Source: Paracoccus sediminilitoris (lineage in GTDB: Bacteria; Pseudomonadota; Alphaproteobacteria; Rhodobacterales; Rhodobacteraceae). Taken from it: a stretch of 64,000 nucleotides of DNA. Location: contig NZ_QJPK01000002.1 of the NCBI RefSeq assembly GCF_003259195.1, positions 1 through 64,000 on the forward strand, in the 5' to 3' direction. Below are positions 60,101-64,000 of this stretch, one piece after another (within the stretch, counting starts at the first letter, position 1; every line of letters starts with the position of its first letter). The notes below the pieces were generated by a model. It did no database searches. It was given only the letters and a program-made list of their open reading frames with translations, and was not told the DNA's origin. Both the position numbers and the translations under genes were made by a program.

Positions 60101-60307
60101 CAAAATTCTCCTTGTGTTCTTGACCCTTAGATGCGGGCTTGTCCCCGGCTGCACAACCGTCGGCACCCAAATAAGGACATCTTTTGGCATGGTCATGCGG
60201 CGATCGAAACAGCGCATTGCCAGAAAACCGCGCCGCCGGAACATCGTTCCATGCGGCCGCGCGATGGCCCGACACATGATGCGGCCGTCACGGGCCCGCC
60301 TGCCGTT

Positions 60308-60961
60308 TCACCGGCCATCGCGCAAGGGGTTCGCCTGACCGGCGGCGTGATCGCACAGGGCCTTGATCGCCGCGCCATGCGCGGGGTCCGCGCCCAGGCA
60401 ATCGGCAGCCAGATCGCGCGCCGTCTGAATCAGGTCCTCGGGCGGGCAGATGCAGTCGATCAGGCCCCAGCACAGCGCCTCGGGGGCGGCGATGCGGGCG
60501 CCCGCCATCAGGATCATCCGCGCCCTTGCAGGTCCCACCAGCGCCGTCAGCCGCCCCGGATCCGAGGGCTGGGGCAGAAAGCCCAGCCGCATCACCGGAT
60601 AGAAGAAGGCCGCATGCGGGACCGCCAGCCGGATGTCGCAGGCCAGCGCCATCCCGAAGGCGCCCCCAGCCAGCGTGCCGTTCAGCGCCGCGATGGTCAG
60701 GCAGGGCATCGCGGCCACCTGCCCCGACAGGCGTTCCCATTCGACCGATGTCGCAAGCCCGGTCCGCGCCTGTTGCATGTCGGCGCCTGCCGAAAAGACC
60801 CGCCCCGTGCCGGTCAGGATCACCGCCCGCGCCCCGTCGCGCGCCGCCTGCCGCAGGGCCAGGGTCAGCTGCGCCAACATGGTTTCGGTCAGGGCATTGG
60901 CCTTGTCGGGCCGGTCGATCGTCAGCAGGCACAGGCCCTGCGTCATCTGGCTGCGGATCAC
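60308..60961 (-). CDS. Enoyl-CoA hydratase/isomerase family protein
   Basis: Crotonase-fold enzymes act on acyl-CoA thioesters via an oxyanion hole. The 217-residue protein is short for the family but shows GRVFSAGADMQQ (first oxyanion loop), LNGTLAGGAFGMALACDIR (second loop) and YPVMRLGFLP. The glutamates that hydratases use at the two catalytic positions are not obvious here (AGGAFGMALA, ...LGFLPQPSDPG), so it may be an isomerase or another thioesterase-like activity. Stands alone, divergent from a DUF2125 gene. Confidence 0.85.
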   Translation of the reverse strand: MIRSQMTQGLCLLTIDRPDKANALTETMLAQLTLALRQAARDGARAVILTGTGRVFSAGADMQQARTGLATSVEWERLSGQVAAMPCLTIAALNGTLAGGAFGMALACDIRLAVPHAAFFYPVMRLGFLPQPSDPGRLTALVGPARARMILMAGARIAAPEALCWGLIDCICPPEDLIQTARDLAADCLGADPAHGAAIKALCDHAAGQANPLRDGR

Positions 60962-61036
60962 GAACAGTTCCCTTCAACTTTGAAGGTCACTGTGGCAAGA
61001 ATTCGTCAGACATCAAGCGTCCGAAAGGTTTTTGCC

Positions 61037-62620
61037 ATGTATCGCCCGATTGCCACCTCTGCCATCGCCCTGATCATCGGGGCCGGGCCCGTGCTGGCGG
61101 ATGTCACCCCGTCCCAGGTCTGGGACAGCCTGCAGCAGACCTATGGCCAGATGGGCTATGACATGCAGGTCGGGGCGACCGATGATGCGGGACAGACGCT
61201 GACGGTCACGGACCTGGTGCTGACGCCGCGCCAAGGCGAAAAGGACATGACGCTGACCATCCCCAGGATCGTCATGCAGCAGACCGGTGGCGGCGATGTG
61301 CGATCCGTCGTCGAGGGCCAGATGGACCTGCAGATGAAGGGCCGCACCGAGGATGACAAGCCGGTCGGCTTCACCATGTCCATCGACGCCCCTGGCAACG
61401 AGACCCTGACCACCGGCACCCCCGAGGCGATGGAACATGCCATCACCGTGCCCAAGATGATCGTGAACGGCCGCAGCCAGGACAAGGTCAACGAAACGCC
61501 CCTGACCATCACCCTGACCGACATGGCCGCGAAACAGGCCACATCGCAGGCCGAGGACGGGACCCGCAGCCAAAGCTTCGAGGGAACGGTGGCCACGACC
61601 GTCATGGCGATCAATGCCTCGGGGCCGGCGCATGTCGACCCCGCAGATCAGCCTGCCGACCAGTCCGCCGATCAGCCTGAGGACGCGCCGCGGCCCGATC
61701 CCGAGAACCTGCCGATGGACAGCTTTGTGTCGAACGTCACGCTGGACGACCTGGAGTTCAAGGGGCAGGGCACCCTTCCGGCAGGCGATTTCGACATGGC
61801 CTCGGACCCGTCGGGGGCGCTGAAGGCCGGGTATTCGGGGCAGGTCACCTTCGCGATGGGCAAGGTCCAGGGCGATTTCCGCGCCACATCCCATGATGTC
61901 GCCGAAGACCGCACCAACAATGCCGAAGGCAGCTTTGGCATCGAAGACGGCACCATGGCCATGGCGATGGACAAGGACAGCCTCAGCTATGACGGCAAGG
62001 CCGAACAGATCGCGGTGCAGATGACCTCGGACGATCTGCCCTTCCCGATCGAATACACGGCGGCGGAAAACACCTTCCGGCTGGCGATGCCGATGATCGC
62101 GTCCGAACAGGAACAGCCCTTTGCGCTGGCCTATGGGTTGAAGGACCTGGCCCTGAACGACCAGATCTGGCAGGCGATCGATCCGCAATCGACGCTGCCC
62201 CATGATCCGGCCAGCCTGAACATCGACCTGGAAGGCATGGCCGTGCTGGTCACCGACTTCCTGGATCCCGGCTTCGCCGATTCCGAATCCGACAAGGCGC
62301 CCTTCCTGCCGCGTCAGCTGACCATCAAGGACATCTCGCTGGATGCCGTGGGCGCAACCGCCGACATCACCGGCGATCTGGCCTTCGGCGACGATCCCCG
62401 CCAGCCCGTCGGCACGGTGCAGGGCCGCTTTACCGGCATCAACGCGCTTCTGGACAATGCCGTGGCCATGGGCATCGCCCCCGAACAGCAGATGATGGGC
62501 CTGCGCATGATGATGGCGATGTTCGCCCGCCCCGCCCAGGACGACCCTGAAACCCTGACCACCGAGCTAGAATTCCGCGAAGGCGGCTCGATCTTTGCAA
62601 ACGGCCAGCAGGTCAAGTAA
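61037..62620 (+). CDS. DUF2125 family exported protein
   Basis: The 527-residue protein has a signal peptide (YRPIATSAIALIIGAGPVLA) and a beta-rich mature part with repeated motifs such as VEGQMDLQMKGR and MASDPSGALKAGYSGQVTF, as in DUF2125 proteins of alphaproteobacteria. An acidic, proline-rich insert (DQSADQPEDAPRPDPENLP) lies near residue 210. Function unknown; the AsmA-like character hints at an envelope role. The start at 61037 follows GGTTTTTGCC, a weak site. Confidence 0.8.
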   Translation: MYRPIATSAIALIIGAGPVLADVTPSQVWDSLQQTYGQMGYDMQVGATDDAGQTLTVTDLVLTPRQGEKDMTLTIPRIVMQQTGGGDVRSVVEGQMDLQMKGRTEDDKPVGFTMSIDAPGNETLTTGTPEAMEHAITVPKMIVNGRSQDKVNETPLTITLTDMAAKQATSQAEDGTRSQSFEGTVATTVMAINASGPAHVDPADQPADQSADQPEDAPRPDPENLPMDSFVSNVTLDDLEFKGQGTLPAGDFDMASDPSGALKAGYSGQVTFAMGKVQGDFRATSHDVAEDRTNNAEGSFGIEDGTMAMAMDKDSLSYDGKAEQIAVQMTSDDLPFPIEYTAAENTFRLAMPMIASEQEQPFALAYGLKDLALNDQIWQAIDPQSTLPHDPASLNIDLEGMAVLVTDFLDPGFADSESDKAPFLPRQLTIKDISLDAVGATADITGDLAFGDDPRQPVGTVQGRFTGINALLDNAVAMGIAPEQQMMGLRMMMAMFARPAQDDPETLTTELEFREGGSIFANGQQVK

Positions 62621-62692
62621 CGATGCCCCCCTGACGGGCCGCGATCCCTGCGATCGTGGCCCCTCAACCCCATTCATGAACACGAGCATTGC

Positions 62693-64000
62693 ATGACCGC
62701 CTTTTCCGCCGATCCCGACCGCCTGAAACATCTGGCCGAGGCGCTGGTCGATGCGGCCCGCCGCGCCGGTGCCGACCAGGCGGATGCCCTTGCGGTCGAT
62801 GGCCGATCGGTAGGGATCGACGTGCGCGGCGGCGCGCTGGAACAGGCCGAACGCGCCGAGAGCGTCGATATCGGGCTGCGCGTGCTGATCGGCGGACGGC
62901 AGGCGGCGGTGTCATCCTCGGATCATTCCCGTGATGCCATCGCCCAGATGGCGGCCCGCGCCGTCGCCATGGCGCGCGAGGCCCCCGTGGACGACACCCT
63001 GGGCCTGGCCGATCCGGATCAGCTGGCCACCACACGCGACGCGTCGGGCCTGCGCATCTGCGACGACCTGCCCGAACCCGAACCGGCCCATCTGCAGGAC
63101 CTGGCCCTGCGGGCCGAGGCGGCGGCCCTGTCGGTCAAGGGCATCAGCCAGATCGAAAGCGCCAATGCCAGCTACAGCCACCGGCGGATGTGGATGGCGG
63201 CCTCGAACGGGTTTTCGGGGGGCTATGCGCGGACCGGTCACGTGATCTCCACCGTCGCCATCACCGGCGAGGGCACCGGGATGGAACGTGATTATGCGGG
63301 CGAATCCCGCGTCTTCGCAGCCGACCTGCCCACCCCCGAGGAGATCGGCCTTCTGGCCGCCGAACGCACCTTGGCGCGCGCCGGGGCCCGCAAGCCCCCC
63401 ACCGGGGCCTTTCCGATCCTGTTCGACCGTCGCGTGTCGTCATCGCTGATCGCGCATCTGCTGTCGGCGGTGAACGGCTCGGCAGTCGCGCGGGGGGCCA
63501 GCTGGCTGCGTCGCGACATGGGCGAACAGGTACTGCCAGCCCACATGACCCTGTCCGAGGACCCGCACCGCCCCGGCTATCCCTCGTCGCGCCCCTTCGA
63601 CGCCGAAGGGCTGGCCACGCGCCCCCGCGACATCGTGACGGGCGGCATCCTGCAGGGCTGGACGCTGGACCTGGCGACGGCGCGCAAGCTGGGGCTGGAA
63701 AGCACCGCCTCGGCGGCCCGCGGGCTGGCATCGGCGCCCTCCCCCGCCAACAGCAACGTCATCCTGACGCCGGGCGATGTCGGCCAGGATCAATTGATCG
63801 CGCAAATGGGGCGCGGGCTGGTGGTGACATCGATGCTGGGCGCCTCGATCAATGCGACGACGGGGGATTATTCGCGTGGCGCGGCTGGCTTCTGGGTGGA
63901 GAACGGCCAGATCACCCATGCCGTCAACGAATGCACCATCGCGGGCAACCTGCGCGAAATGCTGATGACGCTGGTGGCGGCCGATGACGCGCTGCCTTGG
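62693..64000 (+). CDS. pmbA: PmbA/TldD family metallopeptidase, cut by window edge
   Basis: The reading frame is open from 62693 to the edge, at least 435 residues, with a family-like N-terminus (LVDAARRAGADQADALAVDG) and GLRVLIGGRQAAVSSSD, both typical of PmbA (TldE). PmbA pairs with TldD to degrade peptides and to process microcins and CcdA. Later parts show PVMFDRRVSSSLIAHLL-like text (here FPILFDRRVSSSLIAHLL) and YSRGAAGFWVENGQITHAV near the edge, where the C-terminal half of the protein lies. Missing end is due to the window, not a truncation. Confidence 0.88.
   Translation, partial: MTAFSADPDRLKHLAEALVDAARRAGADQADALAVDGRSVGIDVRGGALEQAERAESVDIGLRVLIGGRQAAVSSSDHSRDAIAQMAARAVAMAREAPVDDTLGLADPDQLATTRDASGLRICDDLPEPEPAHLQDLALRAEAAALSVKGISQIESANASYSHRRMWMAASNGFSGGYARTGHVISTVAITGEGTGMERDYAGESRVFAADLPTPEEIGLLAAERTLARAGARKPPTGAFPILFDRRVSSSLIAHLLSAVNGSAVARGASWLRRDMGEQVLPAHMTLSEDPHRPGYPSSRPFDAEGLATRPRDIVTGGILQGWTLDLATARKLGLESTASAARGLASAPSPANSNVILTPGDVGQDQLIAQMGRGLVVTSMLGASINATTGDYSRGAAGFWVENGQITHAVNECTIAGNLREMLMTLVAADDALPW

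Overview
The window looks like a chromosomal segment of a high-GC alphaproteobacterium of the Rhodobacteraceae, probably Paracoccus or a close relative. The support is the regB / senC-regA-hvrA redox-regulator cluster in the order known from Rhodobacter, a TsaE-phosphotransferase fusion followed by a MurU-like gene and addBA, and strongly GC-biased codon use in the core genes. No photosynthesis genes are present, and the genus is an inference.

Positions 1-9378 are an accessory, visibly less GC-rich tract that ends exactly at the 3' end of a tRNA-Pro(CGG) gene (9379-9455, minus strand), a classic integration boundary. The tract holds two GNAT acetyltransferases, a TetR-controlled operon (TetR, a GFA-like zinc protein, a DUF6958-like protein), and a carboxymuconolactone-decarboxylase gene next to broken gene pieces. 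It also holds a tightly overlapping three-gene operon (HEPN-like protein, ParA-like ATPase with an unusual KGGVGR P-loop, P-loop NTPase) that I cannot match to a named system and consider the best candidate for an undescribed conflict or defence module. Two small secreted proteins follow, alternating with copies of a roughly 180-bp dispersed repeat. A 61-bp piece of one of these genes, 59/61 identical, lies about 4 kb away on the other strand, fused to a partial copy of the same repeat.

From 9455 on the window is core genome. 9505-17033: EamA transporter, leuB, an MFS-GT4-GT29-like glycan locus, asd and carbonic anhydrase. 17174-23481: aminopeptidase, NlpC/P60 hydrolase, rbfA-(phosphodiester glycosidase)-truB, dapB and an SH3 protein. 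23586-33285: tsaE-amgK fusion, murU-like gene, addB, addA, trxA and a capsule-type glycosyltransferase. 33389-38704: hslVU, a 59-residue PLDc_N membrane protein, Smr and Tim44-like genes, fxsA, secB and an HD hydrolase. 38754-43511: hvrA-regA-senC facing regB, followed by a PAS protein with a near-perfect CtrA box upstream. 43580-49920: tamB and tamA.

50038-57404 is a glucose-uptake locus: a Gts-like ABC transporter, glucokinase and a divergent OmpR-type two-component system, with a terminator separating the binding-protein gene from the permeases and a GTTAC direct repeat in the divergent promoter region. 57488-64000 holds a secreted protein, a polar amino-acid ABC transporter, an enoyl-CoA hydratase family protein, a DUF2125 protein and the start of a PmbA/TldD gene cut by the right edge. 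No rRNA, CRISPR array, transposase or integrase is visible.
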